Assembly: GCA_024684815.1 (NCBI GenBank)
Contig: JAIKWL010000027.1
Span: 1-41,610 of the forward strand
Direction: 5' to 3'
From: Saccharofermentans sp.
GTDB lineage: Bacteria; Bacillota; Clostridia; Saccharofermentanales; Saccharofermentanaceae
Length of the DNA stretch: 41,610 nt
Part shown: in pieces, positions 8,019 to 17,584 of the stretch
Layout: each line of letters opens with the position of its first letter
Position numbering within the stretch: the stretch's first letter is position 1
Translations under genes and position numbers: made by a program
The notes under the pieces: model-generated
Databases searched by the model: none
What the model was told of the DNA's origin: nothing
What the model saw: the letters and a program-made list of their open reading frames with translations, nothing else

Positions 8019-11000
8019 ATGAAGCGCAAAGCGTTTAAATCATTGCTTTCTAAGGTTACGGCAATCCTGCTGGTTGCTTCCATGACCGTGTCGCTCATCA
8101 TGTCCTGTGACAATACCTGCGCATTGTTCAATGCTATTGTAAATGTCTTCGCCGATGAGATCGAAGATCCCGATAATGAAGGCGAGTATTCCGAGACCGA
8201 TGCAGATATTACCGACTCCGTTGAGCCCGAAGTCTCTGACATCGCGGATACTGTTGAAGGCGATGATACAGTAGAGCCCGAAGATACTGAAGGCATTACT
8301 GCTGAACCTTCTGAGACAGAGAGCAATACAGAAGATAATGAGACAGGTCTTGTTTACCGTCAGGTCAAGGCAGAAGACGAAGACGATCTTTATGTATCCG
8401 GTCTGATGCCTGAAGGTGTCAGGGTAACGGCTGAAAGCGTTGAGGTAGAAGTCAGCGGTGCAAACGTTATCGCAGCATATGACATCAAGGTCTTCGACGA
8501 GAACGGCAATGAGTGGCAGCCGTCAGAACCTCTTAAGATCTCTGTAGCTCCCGATGCAATCAGTGAGAAAAACGAAGATGAGACTCAGGTCATTTACGTT
8601 CCTGATGAACTGGCTGAGAGCAGCAAGCCTGTCGATATCGATGACAAGAGTATCGAGAAGATCGATGCAGTCATCGAAGACGGTAATGTCGTATTCGAAG
8701 CAGAGCACTTCAGCGTATATGTCATCATCGAACATGAGGGCGGTGAGGTCGTAACTCCCCGCGTCGAGTTCCACTTCATCTCACCTGGCGGAGAGAATTA
8801 CAATCCTACAGTTACCGGCGGCATAGCTTATTACACTTCCACTCCTTACACATTTAACAACAAGGCGGATGAAGCAGGTGCCGGCAATCATCAGGTGACA
8901 TCTATAGTTCGTGACGGTGATAAGCTCGAATCAATCGAAGCGCCGATGAACACACAGAACACCTATTTCTATGGTTGGTATACCGTTGATAAGTCTGCAG
9001 ACAATGTAACGTTTGATCCTTCCACACAGACTTTCTCCGGCAATATAACCTACAGCTGGCCGATCAACGATCCTCTCCGTGTTGAGTTGGATAAGACTGT
9101 ATCTGTCAGTGCCGCAAGAGACTCAAGTAATAACATAACCTCAATAACATGGACAATAGGAAATGTTTCCGGTACATGTACGGATATCGATTCCGAAGGT
9201 TGTGCTCATGTTTATCTTGCACCTATTTACAGCAACTACTATTTTGTTAACTTCCATCTTGGTGCCCGCGGCGAGACAACAGCCGAAACACTTCTTTCAA
9301 GAAAGCTCATCGTTCTCGGCAACAGCAATCAGACCGAAGTTAAGATCAGTGATGTTCAGGCTCCCAGCAACGATCCGGTACACGTTGTATTCATCGGTTG
9401 GGAAAGAAATACCGGTACAGACCAGTCACCTGAGTGGACACTGATCAGAACTATTGACTCAAACAATAATGAGATCTTAGATCCCGGCAAGGACGGTAAA
9501 TATATTACCGTCGGTGCCAAGACTGTTGATCTCTATCCTTACTTCGTACAGGCCCGTTACATCGAATTCAATATCGGACCGAGCGGAAACGGTGCTTTGT
9601 ATCTGGGCCCTCAGCTTTTGTTCACCAGCGATGAGACCCAGGGTGATGAATATGCATTAACCACCTTGCCGACAACGACCAGAAACGGTTACGCATTTGA
9701 CGGCTGGTATACCGGTGCAGACGGCACGGGCATTCAGATCACCGACAGCAGCGGACACATCCTCAGTAATCTTACTTATTCCGAGACAGGAACATTTACA
9801 GGTTCTAACGGAATAGTATACTCCGGCACATCTTTTAAGATCGAAAACGGAAAGATTTACGCATACAATGCTCTTGATAAGTTGACTTTATATGCTAAGT
9901 GGACACCTAATACATCGACTACTTATAAAGTCGTTATCTGGAAGCAGAAGGTATCGGATGCAGTCGGTTTGCCTGACGCTGATAAGTCATATGATTACTA
10001 CACGTATTTTGAGAGATCATTTGACTATGTATCAAATGGCAACAGCTATATCGTTGGTACAACTGCTGCAGACCGCAATTATGCATCTACCAATCCTAAT
10101 GGTGATTTCACAGGCTTCCATTTAGGCCATTATGATGCTGATACAGTAATCAATACTCAGGGCAGTACGGTTCTGAATGTTTACTATGACCGTAATTCAT
10201 ATACATTAACATTCCAGGATCGACCATTTACAACAACAACTAGTAATAATGGTGCTCAATATAGATTAGTTAATAATCAATATATTAGGATTTACTATAA
10301 AAACTGGCAATGGAGATTAACTGATACAAATAATGGAACGGTTTATTATGGAACCAGATATACCAGGAGTAATAATTCTTGGATTACAGTAAAAACTGTT
10401 ACTGCCCTTACAGGACAGGATATCTCTGCGGAATTCCCAATCAGCGGAACAATAAATAACACTCTAATTGTTTATGATACTGGAGATCGTTGGAACCCGA
10501 TAAATAGTTCCACATATAATCAGGTAGTTGTTATCATTAACAAAATTCCAAATGAGAATATTACTTTCCGGTGGGATGATCCTGAAGATCGTACCCAAAA
10601 AACAATTAATTACTATTTGGAAGTATTACCTGGAGACTCGTTTGATATAACGGTAGGTGGTGTTAATTATGCTCTGCAAAATGGTATACCTGTTTATGCC
10701 AGAGTAAACTTTTTCACTCCTGAAGATAATGTTGAAATCGAGGGATTTACTCAAAACGGTTCAAATCCTGCATTTGATAATAATAATGAGATTAGAAATG
10801 TGGATTCTGTTGATTTCTATTACACACGTAATACCTATAAATTAACATTCTCTGCAAATTATCCGAGTGCATATTCCGGAAATGAACCTGATCCTCAGGA
10901 ATTCACGGGCATTCCCTATGAGCAGAGTCTCGCATCATTCAGTAATACTGCAGCACCTGCAAAACCCAATGACAATTATGTGTTTGACGGGTGGTATGAG

Positions 11001-14000
11001 GATGCCAGCGGCACGGTTCCGTTTGATTTTGCAAATGAGACTATGCCTTCTGCTCCGAAGATCATATATGCTCATTGGGAATTGGTAGAATACCAGATCA
11101 ATATTGATCCTAATGGCGGTATCATCGATTCTATTGATTACTCCTGGTTTACTGCCCATAATACATTGGATGTTACCGGACTTTCAGGTAACCCTAACGG
11201 TTTTGCCACTTACTTTGACAACGAAGCTGATCAGCTGATCGAACCATATAACAATCTGGTTCGTCCTTATGTTGAAGTAAGCGATGCGGAAGCAGCACAA
11301 ATGGCAGCCGGAACCGTTTACAGATATGTATATATTTATCGATCCAATTTGGAGGGAGGTACAGGCAAGCTCGGTTCTCCTGCCCGTGCAGCTGTCTATA
11401 TCAAGGATACTGAGGAATCTTTAAGCGCTTTCTACGATTACTATTGTGAACAGGTAAGACTCCGTCAGGCAAGAGATCCTGAGCTTACTGCTTTGCCTCG
11501 TGCCCAGTGGGAAGCAACTTATGTCTCAACAGAAAAATACCGCGAACTTAGAAGTGGTGAAAGTTATGTATTCCTTGCATGGTATGAAGTGATCAACGGC
11601 GTACGTCAGAATACACCGTTCGATTTCTCACGGCCTGCTTCTCATGAAACGACTTTGGTAGCCGAATGGCGTTTGGACGGCGGTTACAGCTTGCTTTACG
11701 CTACTGAGTATTATTCCGATAACAACGATTACATTACAGCTAATCTTGAGGACTGGACTGATCCTCTCGATGGCACTTCAAAATATGCAGACGGTGCCAC
11801 AACCCAGGCTATGCAGGAACCTACATCTGTTATGGTCAACGGAAAGTCAGCAGGGGAAGATGGATATGTAGACTATCAGTTCCTCGGCTGGCAGATCGTT
11901 AAGGTTGAGACTGTTGCGGGTAGACTTCGTTATACTCCTCTGGAACCCGGTGTTTATTACACAGCAGGTCAGGAACTGACTGTAAAGGCAAGATATTCTG
12001 ATGCCAACATGGTTATCCACATGCAGGCCGTATATCAGAAGAGAGGCGAAGCATACAGAAGACCTGACGTCATTAGTCTTACACTCGATGCCAGTGCAGA
12101 TGCGATGAACGCAGGAACAGGTTATGTCGACCTCACTAACAGTTCGTTGCCTAACTGGTATTGGCCCGGACACTATTGGGCAGACAGTACACACATTTAT
12201 TTTGGTGATACACAAGCCAATACAGCTTTGCAGTTGTATAAGTATGCAACCACTCTTACAGAAAGTGAAGAAACAGGCGCAACACTTAACCCCGCAGGTG
12301 TCAATTATTTCAAGCATACCGCCGGATTTAAGTTGATCGGATTCGATCTGGATAGTCCTGATACGGATTTTGTTCCGGATTATGCTTCTGATTCAGTGAT
12401 AGCAGTATCTCCCGGTGAAGAGCATACCCTTTATGCGGTATGGGAGCCGATGGTATATCTTACGGTCAAGAATGATACCGGTGTCGGTCCTGTTACGTTC
12501 ACTCTCAGTGGTACAAATCAGGCAGTTCACATCGTAAATCAGACAAATGGTTCTTTCTCCCGTAACGCGATCAATCCTAATCAGGGTATAACTCTTGCTG
12601 ACGGTGAATCGATCAGACTGGTCGTTCCTTATGGCGAGGGTGAGATGATTACATTAAGCGGTACTAACACATTAGGTACAGGTTACTGGCTTAATGCAAA
12701 AAGTGAACTTGGATACACGAATCCGACAGCAAGAACACTTACAGGTACATATTATCGAGTTCCTAATACTGAATCATTCAATTTTACTGATGATCAGTGC
12801 TTATTAGTTGATGCAGAAGGTGTTGTAATTACCTTTATGGCTGAGAAAGCACCACATACATTGGTTCTTGATGACAACTTTACCGGAGGAGCTACGAGAG
12901 AGTTTATTTTCTCTGAAACACCTGAAGGCGTTGTATATTATCAGACTGTAGGAACTACTTCATATACTTTGCCCAGCACAAGTACCCGAATTGGTTGGGA
13001 GCTTATAGGTTGGGATACGGATCCCGCATCTACTTCTCCCGCTTATACAACAGGAGCGTGGACAATTACTGATCTGACAGCATTCTTTACGAGTACTGGA
13101 TCCTCTTCTGCGGATATAGAGGTCAAAACTCTCTATGCTATCTGGGAAGCAAATGCAGATGCAAGTACAGTTTATGTTTGGAAAAATGTTCCTGAACCTG
13201 GTGACCAAAACAAGGAATTTAATTTTACAGTTCAATTTGGAGGCGGCTTCAGTTATAACGAATCAACATATACATTTTCTTGGACGGGAGGAGGGTATTC
13301 TTGGAGGACACCTGCAACGGTAGGAACCATTTCAACAAATACCGCCCAGAATAATACTGCTACGCTCTCTGGTGTTTTCTCGTTAAAACATAATCAGTAT
13401 CTGAAGATTGTTACTGTAAAACATGAGACAATTGATCAGGGTGATAACACCAGACCTTATATTGAAATGTCTGTTAAAAAGTATCAAAGGAGTACGGATG
13501 GAAGTTCTGATACTCAAATTGGTGGTGAAACCAAATTGAGTTGGAGCTGGAATAATGTGTTTTATAGTTCACCTGCCAGAAATCGATATGGTAATTTCAG
13601 TTTCCAGAATCTTAACCTTTCTGTTACTGAAGCAGATTATACAGACAGATATAATTTGAGCATGGAAGTTGCGGCTCACACAACGAATGCTGAGTTAAAT
13701 GTCAGTGCGGCAACAAGAAACCTTTCCTGGACTGATACTTTTGCAGGCGGTACGGTTATCTTTACTAATACTCGAAAGACTGCTGATGTAACGATCAAGA
13801 AGTCTTTGCTGCCTGATACAGTGGATCCTGAAAGCTTTGTTTTCAACGCTTCACTCGAGAACGGTGAGAGCTATACACTCAATCCTACAAGCAACTCCAT
13901 CATAAGTGATGCAGATGAAAATAACGGCGGTGAGTGGAAGATTGAAGGTATACCTACAGGTGCAACGTTGACTATTACTGAAACTGTCGATGCTGACCGT

Positions 14001-15395
14001 TACGAGACTGTTGCTGCAGGAGTTAAGAAAACAAATAATTTAGCTGTTACGGATAAAAATGCTGCTGACAACATCTTTGCATTTGATGTTGAAGATAATA
14101 CTGAAGTTATATTTACGAATACTCTGAAATCACAGAAAATCCGTATTGTAGTTGTAGACGATGAGAGTCCTGCAAACTATCTTGACAGTGCTAACTTTAC
14201 ACTTCCGGGAGTATTCCCGGGAACGAAGTTCTCAGCAGCAGGAACAGGACTTGTCTGGGAAGGATCTGTTTTCGTCGGAAACTATACTTTGACTGAAACA
14301 GCAATGCCGGATCACGCAGGTGTCCGTTACACCATGCTCCAGGCTCCCGCAACAATAAATGTTGCAGGCGGTACTGGTAGTGATAAGGTTACAGTAACTA
14401 CAGGTGATGCTGCAGATACAGTCAACGTCAGTTATGACACCGCAACTAATACTTACATCATTACTGTCGTCAACCCTAAGATGATGCGTGTGACATTGAA
14501 GAAATCAGTTGTTAATGACTATATTACCAACAGCTTCCTGTTCACGGTAACACTGACCGACAGCACAAATAATCCGATCCAGTTATCGAATGTTTATGGT
14601 ACACAGGGCACCAATGCACTGGGTAAGCTCGAGTTCACTTTGGTCAATAACCAGACGGCATTGCTGTATGTCCCGAGACACGCAAACATTCAGATCGCTG
14701 AGACTGAGGATTACAGATATGCAACTGTATTCAGAGAAGGACCTGATGCTGATCATCTCGGTGTTATGAATGGCGGTACGAGCAGGACTCTCAGCGATAT
14801 CAATGCAGACTGTTTTGTTCTCTGCACCAATACCCGTCAGATCGTCGGTGTCACTGTTGAAAAGACCGTTGTAGGTCAGGGCGGAACATTCTCGTTTACT
14901 GCTCTGATAACTGAGAACTCTACACCATTGAGCAATTACACGCTGAATGACAATTCAACACCGGCAGATACTTCTGATGATCTGGTCACGGATTCCAACG
15001 GAACAGTTACATTCACATTATCTCCGGCAGATGACGGTACTGATAGCATTGTACTTTACATGCCTAGCGGAGTTGATCTGACAGTTACAGAATCCCAGCC
15101 GACAGCCATCGCTTATACAACTTCTTATACAGTGACGGATCCTAATGATCCCACCAATACCAGCACCAATAAATCCGGTGACGGTTATACGACCGGCGCT
15201 ATCAGGATTAGCGGAACGAGGATAGTAACATTTACAAACACAGTGGCTTCGCTCGTCGCACCGACTGCTGTGACTGATAACAGCAAGACGATAATGTTCT
15301 TGATGGCATCAGGCGCAGTGATCTTTGCAGGAGCCGTGGTCCACTTAGAGCGGAAGAAGAAAGGGGGGCAGTATTCAGACATAAATGATGAATAA
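8019..15395 (+). CDS. Giant LPXTG-like anchored adhesin with InlB-type and Cna-B-type repeats (pilus-associated)
   Basis: 2458 residues from ATG 8019 (AAAGAGGA 8 bases upstream; an in-frame TTG at 8016 is less likely). Order: signal peptide to about residue 46 (NVFA/DE); an Asp/Glu-rich linker to about 110; a beta domain to about 245 ending in FSVYVIIEHE; then repeated Listeria/InlB B-type units to about 1710, marked by FYGWYTVD, FDGWYTGAD-LYAKW, FDGWYED-IYAHW, FLAWYEV, FLGWQIV, LIGFDLD-LYAVW and LIGWDTD-LYAIW; then about five Cna-B-like domains, several with the Lys...Glu...FTNT pattern of self-forming isopeptide bonds. The C terminus has LVAPTAV, a hydrophobic helix and RKKKGG, a sortase-type sorting signal with Ala where Gly is usual. 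It heads a pilus locus where a Cpa-like tip adhesin would stand, so a tip or surface adhesin role is inferred. No thioester motif was recognised. Confidence 0.85.
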   Translation: MKRKAFKSLLSKVTAILLVASMTVSLIMSCDNTCALFNAIVNVFADEIEDPDNEGEYSETDADITDSVEPEVSDIADTVEGDDTVEPEDTEGITAEPSETESNTEDNETGLVYRQVKAEDEDDLYVSGLMPEGVRVTAESVEVEVSGANVIAAYDIKVFDENGNEWQPSEPLKISVAPDAISEKNEDETQVIYVPDELAESSKPVDIDDKSIEKIDAVIEDGNVVFEAEHFSVYVIIEHEGGEVVTPRVEFHFISPGGENYNPTVTGGIAYYTSTPYTFNNKADEAGAGNHQVTSIVRDGDKLESIEAPMNTQNTYFYGWYTVDKSADNVTFDPSTQTFSGNITYSWPINDPLRVELDKTVSVSAARDSSNNITSITWTIGNVSGTCTDIDSEGCAHVYLAPIYSNYYFVNFHLGARGETTAETLLSRKLIVLGNSNQTEVKISDVQAPSNDPVHVVFIGWERNTGTDQSPEWTLIRTIDSNNNEILDPGKDGKYITVGAKTVDLYPYFVQARYIEFNIGPSGNGALYLGPQLLFTSDETQGDEYALTTLPTTTRNGYAFDGWYTGADGTGIQITDSSGHILSNLTYSETGTFTGSNGIVYSGTSFKIENGKIYAYNALDKLTLYAKWTPNTSTTYKVVIWKQKVSDAVGLPDADKSYDYYTYFERSFDYVSNGNSYIVGTTAADRNYASTNPNGDFTGFHLGHYDADTVINTQGSTVLNVYYDRNSYTLTFQDRPFTTTTSNNGAQYRLVNNQYIRIYYKNWQWRLTDTNNGTVYYGTRYTRSNNSWITVKTVTALTGQDISAEFPISGTINNTLIVYDTGDRWNPINSSTYNQVVVIINKIPNENITFRWDDPEDRTQKTINYYLEVLPGDSFDITVGGVNYALQNGIPVYARVNFFTPEDNVEIEGFTQNGSNPAFDNNNEIRNVDSVDFYYTRNTYKLTFSANYPSAYSGNEPDPQEFTGIPYEQSLASFSNTAAPAKPNDNYVFDGWYEDASGTVPFDFANETMPSAPKIIYAHWELVEYQINIDPNGGIIDSIDYSWFTAHNTLDVTGLSGNPNGFATYFDNEADQLIEPYNNLVRPYVEVSDAEAAQMAAGTVYRYVYIYRSNLEGGTGKLGSPARAAVYIKDTEESLSAFYDYYCEQVRLRQARDPELTALPRAQWEATYVSTEKYRELRSGESYVFLAWYEVINGVRQNTPFDFSRPASHETTLVAEWRLDGGYSLLYATEYYSDNNDYITANLEDWTDPLDGTSKYADGATTQAMQEPTSVMVNGKSAGEDGYVDYQFLGWQIVKVETVAGRLRYTPLEPGVYYTAGQELTVKARYSDANMVIHMQAVYQKRGEAYRRPDVISLTLDASADAMNAGTGYVDLTNSSLPNWYWPGHYWADSTHIYFGDTQANTALQLYKYATTLTESEETGATLNPAGVNYFKHTAGFKLIGFDLDSPDTDFVPDYASDSVIAVSPGEEHTLYAVWEPMVYLTVKNDTGVGPVTFTLSGTNQAVHIVNQTNGSFSRNAINPNQGITLADGESIRLVVPYGEGEMITLSGTNTLGTGYWLNAKSELGYTNPTARTLTGTYYRVPNTESFNFTDDQCLLVDAEGVVITFMAEKAPHTLVLDDNFTGGATREFIFSETPEGVVYYQTVGTTSYTLPSTSTRIGWELIGWDTDPASTSPAYTTGAWTITDLTAFFTSTGSSSADIEVKTLYAIWEANADASTVYVWKNVPEPGDQNKEFNFTVQFGGGFSYNESTYTFSWTGGGYSWRTPATVGTISTNTAQNNTATLSGVFSLKHNQYLKIVTVKHETIDQGDNTRPYIEMSVKKYQRSTDGSSDTQIGGETKLSWSWNNVFYSSPARNRYGNFSFQNLNLSVTEADYTDRYNLSMEVAAHTTNAELNVSAATRNLSWTDTFAGGTVIFTNTRKTADVTIKKSLLPDTVDPESFVFNASLENGESYTLNPTSNSIISDADENNGGEWKIEGIPTGATLTITETVDADRYETVAAGVKKTNNLAVTDKNAADNIFAFDVEDNTEVIFTNTLKSQKIRIVVVDDESPANYLDSANFTLPGVFPGTKFSAAGTGLVWEGSVFVGNYTLTETAMPDHAGVRYTMLQAPATINVAGGTGSDKVTVTTGDAADTVNVSYDTATNTYIITVVNPKMMRVTLKKSVVNDYITNSFLFTVTLTDSTNNPIQLSNVYGTQGTNALGKLEFTLVNNQTALLYVPRHANIQIAETEDYRYATVFREGPDADHLGVMNGGTSRTLSDINADCFVLCTNTRQIVGVTVEKTVVGQGGTFSFTALITENSTPLSNYTLNDNSTPADTSDDLVTDSNGTVTFTLSPADDGTDSIVLYMPSGVDLTVTESQPTAIAYTTSYTVTDPNDPTNTSTNKSGDGYTTGAIRISGTRIVTFTNTVASLVAPTAVTDNSKTIMFLMASGAVIFAGAVVHLERKKKGGQYSDINDE
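10180..10854 (+). other. AT-richer exchangeable-looking module inside the adhesin gene
   Basis: Between about 10220 and 10810 the coding DNA becomes noticeably richer in A/T than the gene on either side, encoding an Asn/Tyr/Thr-rich segment (roughly residues 735-930). It is bounded by two similar coding stretches: one encoding YYDRNSYTLTF (10180-10215) and one encoding YYTRNTYKLTF (about 10818-10852). A module between short homologous borders is what domain exchange by recombination would leave. Base composition was judged by eye, not calculated. Confidence 0.5.
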
Positions 15396-15444
15396 TGTGT
15401 AACATTTTATGGAAATGGTCCGGATGAGGCTCTATATACGTAAA

Positions 15445-15479
15445 GTGTCCCATTTGTGTCCCTAATAAAATGGTATAAA
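15445..15479 (+). promoter_or_regulatory. Major-pilin promoter with perfect 11-bp-spaced direct repeats
   Basis: GTGTCCC at 15445-15451 is repeated exactly at 15456-15462 (7-bp repeats, 4-bp ATTT spacer). An 11-bp gap leads to TATAAA (15474-15479), which has the extended TG at 15471-15472; there is no -35 box. Layout and spacing are the same as upstream of the adhesin gene. A single copy of the half palindrome GTGTAACATT lies earlier, at 15397-15406. The promoter allows the pilin to be made separately from the very long adhesin message. Confidence 0.75.
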
Positions 15480-15539
15480 AGCAGTACAAACAAACTCAAA
15501 ACAAGAATTAACTGATAATTAGATGAGGAGGATACTATT

Positions 15540-16853
15540 ATGAAATCAATCTTACGTAAAGTGACAAGCATTTGCATTGCCACAGTTATGGTCGCCGCGA
15601 TGGGATTAACCTCGTTGGCAACAGAACTTAATGGAACCGGTGGTAAAGTAGGTGATAATGATCCTGCTACTGCACTGGATAACTACATTGTAATTTATAA
15701 GGAAATCACTGCTTATAATCCTGACAGCAGTACTGTTAATGCCCCGAATATCACATATAACTATGCAATTGCACCGGGCACTGCCGGAAAGATTATCACA
15801 GATGATACAACTCCTGATAGCGTAACTGCTCAGACAAAGGCAGGACCTGCTGCAGCTGTTTCTCTGTCGGCTTCTTCCATTTCATGGACAAACGCTGATA
15901 CTCTTACAACGTCTGCCGGAGGCACAGCTAATACAAAAACGCTTCAGATCAATGTTGATCCTACTGCATTTTCAGGTCCCGGCGTATATCGTTATGTGAT
16001 CACGGAGACTGTAGGCGGTGGCTTAACAAAGGCTGCATGTGGTGTAATCGACGGCGGTATTTCCGATACACGTTATCTTGATATCTATGTCAGAGATCCG
16101 AAAACCGGTGAGGCAGCTGGACTTAAGGTTTACGGTTATGTCTTATTCCAGAATGACAATGATATCAATGCCAAGGCAGCAGCTACTGCTGCTGATGCTG
16201 AAGCAAAAGCAGGAAAGACAGAAGGATTTGTTGCTACAACTGATCCTGCAGATACAACAAATACACTTACTGCAGATGCGTATTACACCTATAATCTCAA
16301 AGTGGGTAAGACACTTGTAAATGACAGCGGTAACACAGCCAATCAGTTCCCGTTCACTGTTACATTTACAAACGGTACTATTACTCAGAATATCGATCTG
16401 ATATCTGATGTAAGTGACAGTTCAAAAGCAACACTTGCTGAGGTTGCTGCTGCTACAATAACAAGTCTGGCAACAACACCTACAATTGCTGATGGTGCTT
16501 ATGTAACCTATACTGGTATCCCTTGCGGAACAGCAGTTACAATCTATGAGACAAATAACGTAGCTACAGCTGCTTATACTTCTGTTGGTGAGATTACTGT
16601 TGGTAAGTTAACAGGTGACGCAGATGCAGCTTCCAAACTTATCAATGTCAATGTAGCTTCTAATAATGTAGAAATCGTTGCCGGTGCTGCAGATGCTGCA
16701 GGTACAAGCAGAGAAGTAACATTTACCAATACCTTCGCACTTATCTCACCTACGGGTGTTGCAATGGCAGTACTTCCGTTCGTGATCATGCTGGTATTCG
16801 GTCTCGGATTTATGGCAGTTGCTACAAAGAAAAAGGCCGATGAGCAGGCTTGA
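15540..16853 (+). CDS. FctA/Spy0128-like major pilin
   Basis: 437 residues. Signal peptide with a cut near SLA/TE (residue 27). The N-terminal domain has YIVIYKEI (Lys54), GVYRYVITE (Glu156) and YLDIYVRD (Asp181/Asp186), the order of the isopeptide-forming residues in the Spy0128/FctA backbone pilins of streptococci, but with Asp rather than the usual Asn in the last strand. The C-terminal domain carries a full Cna-B-like set: Lys257 in KVGKTLV, Glu337 in TIYETN and Asn397 in FTNT. The sorting signal is LISPTG (401-406), a hydrophobic helix and KKKADEQ, close to the xxPTG motifs that class B pilus sortases polymerise. AGGAGGA precedes the ATG. Upstream lies the tip-adhesin candidate; downstream lie a SipA-like protein and sortase B. 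It is very probably the shaft subunit; polymerisation is inferred from context. Confidence 0.9.
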   Translation: MKSILRKVTSICIATVMVAAMGLTSLATELNGTGGKVGDNDPATALDNYIVIYKEITAYNPDSSTVNAPNITYNYAIAPGTAGKIITDDTTPDSVTAQTKAGPAAAVSLSASSISWTNADTLTTSAGGTANTKTLQINVDPTAFSGPGVYRYVITETVGGGLTKAACGVIDGGISDTRYLDIYVRDPKTGEAAGLKVYGYVLFQNDNDINAKAAATAADAEAKAGKTEGFVATTDPADTTNTLTADAYYTYNLKVGKTLVNDSGNTANQFPFTVTFTNGTITQNIDLISDVSDSSKATLAEVAAATITSLATTPTIADGAYVTYTGIPCGTAVTIYETNNVATAAYTSVGEITVGKLTGDADAASKLINVNVASNNVEIVAGAADAAGTSREVTFTNTFALISPTGVAMAVLPFVIMLVFGLGFMAVATKKKADEQA

Positions 16854-16904
16854 TGAAAGACGGTATCCGGATCAGATGATTATCGGTTAAAATGTAAAGA
16901 TAAA

Positions 16905-16941
16905 GTACGGATGCTGATAAAAAAGCATCCGTGCTTTCTTT
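16905..16941 (+). terminator. Terminator/attenuator after the pilin gene
   Basis: Arms GTACGGATGCT (16905-16915) and AGCATCCGTGC (16924-16934) pair over 11 positions with one G-U, followed by TTTCTTT. No promoter was recognised between it and the next gene, so it probably terminates most transcripts and lets a fraction continue into the assembly and sensor genes. Confidence 0.75.
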
Positions 16942-16979
16942 AACAAACCGTTGCAAGGGGACTAATAAGAGGTAGCCAG

Positions 16980-17558
16980 ATGAGTGAAAATATTAATCCG
17001 GTAGAGAAGAGAAACGAGGAGAATTCTGCAGCAGCCGGTACGCAGAGATCGATCGGTAAAGCTAAATCGCAGATGAGATCACTCCACTTTTCCCTGTTAA
17101 GTATCTTGATAATAATCATACTCGTATGGCTCATGCTGGGAGTCGTTTTCGGTATCATGAAGGCGCCTTCGAATGATATGTCTCCGAGAATCGATTACGG
17201 TGACCTTATCCTTTATTTCCGAATGGATAACAAATACGACATTAATGAGGTCGTAGTCTTAAATAAGAACGATACCGTTTATCTTGGAAGGGTAATAGCA
17301 GTCGGTGGTGATATTGTTAATATCACTGACGAAGGTAATCTCATCGTTAACGGAAATGTTCTGAACGAACCAAGGATCTTTTATTCTACACCCCGTTATG
17401 AAAACTATGAGGATTTTCCTCAGACTGTCCCTGAAGGCGAGTATTTCATCCTGGTAGACAGGAGAGAGGGCGGAGAAGACAGCCGTTACTACGGTATGGT
17501 TACAAGCAAAGAAATCAAGGGCTCGGTTGTAACATTAATAAGGCGCAATAATTTGTAA
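16980..17558 (+). CDS. SipA-like pilus assembly protein (signal peptidase I homologue lacking catalytic Ser and Lys)
   Basis: 192 residues: a cytoplasmic N terminus, one membrane helix (about residues 36-58) and an extracytoplasmic S26 signal-peptidase fold. In active enzymes the nucleophile is the Ser of a S-M-x-P motif; here it reads NDMSPR, so Asp66 replaces it. The general base Lys normally precedes R-V-I-x-x-x-G-D; here YLGRVIAVGGD has Gly103 instead. Asp and Gly at these two sites are, from memory, the substitutions reported for Streptococcus pyogenes SipA, a non-catalytic protein needed for pilus polymerisation. GAGG lies 7 bases upstream. The position between pilin and class B sortase matches the streptococcal FCT-3-type locus. 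It therefore probably acts as a chaperone or assembly factor, not as a peptidase. Confidence 0.88.
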   Translation: MSENINPVEKRNEENSAAAGTQRSIGKAKSQMRSLHFSLLSILIIIILVWLMLGVVFGIMKAPSNDMSPRIDYGDLILYFRMDNKYDINEVVVLNKNDTVYLGRVIAVGGDIVNITDEGNLIVNGNVLNEPRIFYSTPRYENYEDFPQTVPEGEYFILVDRREGGEDSRYYGMVTSKEIKGSVVTLIRRNNL

Positions 17559-17584
17559 TCCCCGGTTTTTAGCAGAGGCAGACG

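Noticed and set aside
8019-15395. Thioester adhesion domain expected in a Cpa-like tip protein
   Set aside because: The few Cys residues are not in a recognisable thioester context, so the Cpa analogy rests on gene order and sorting signal only.
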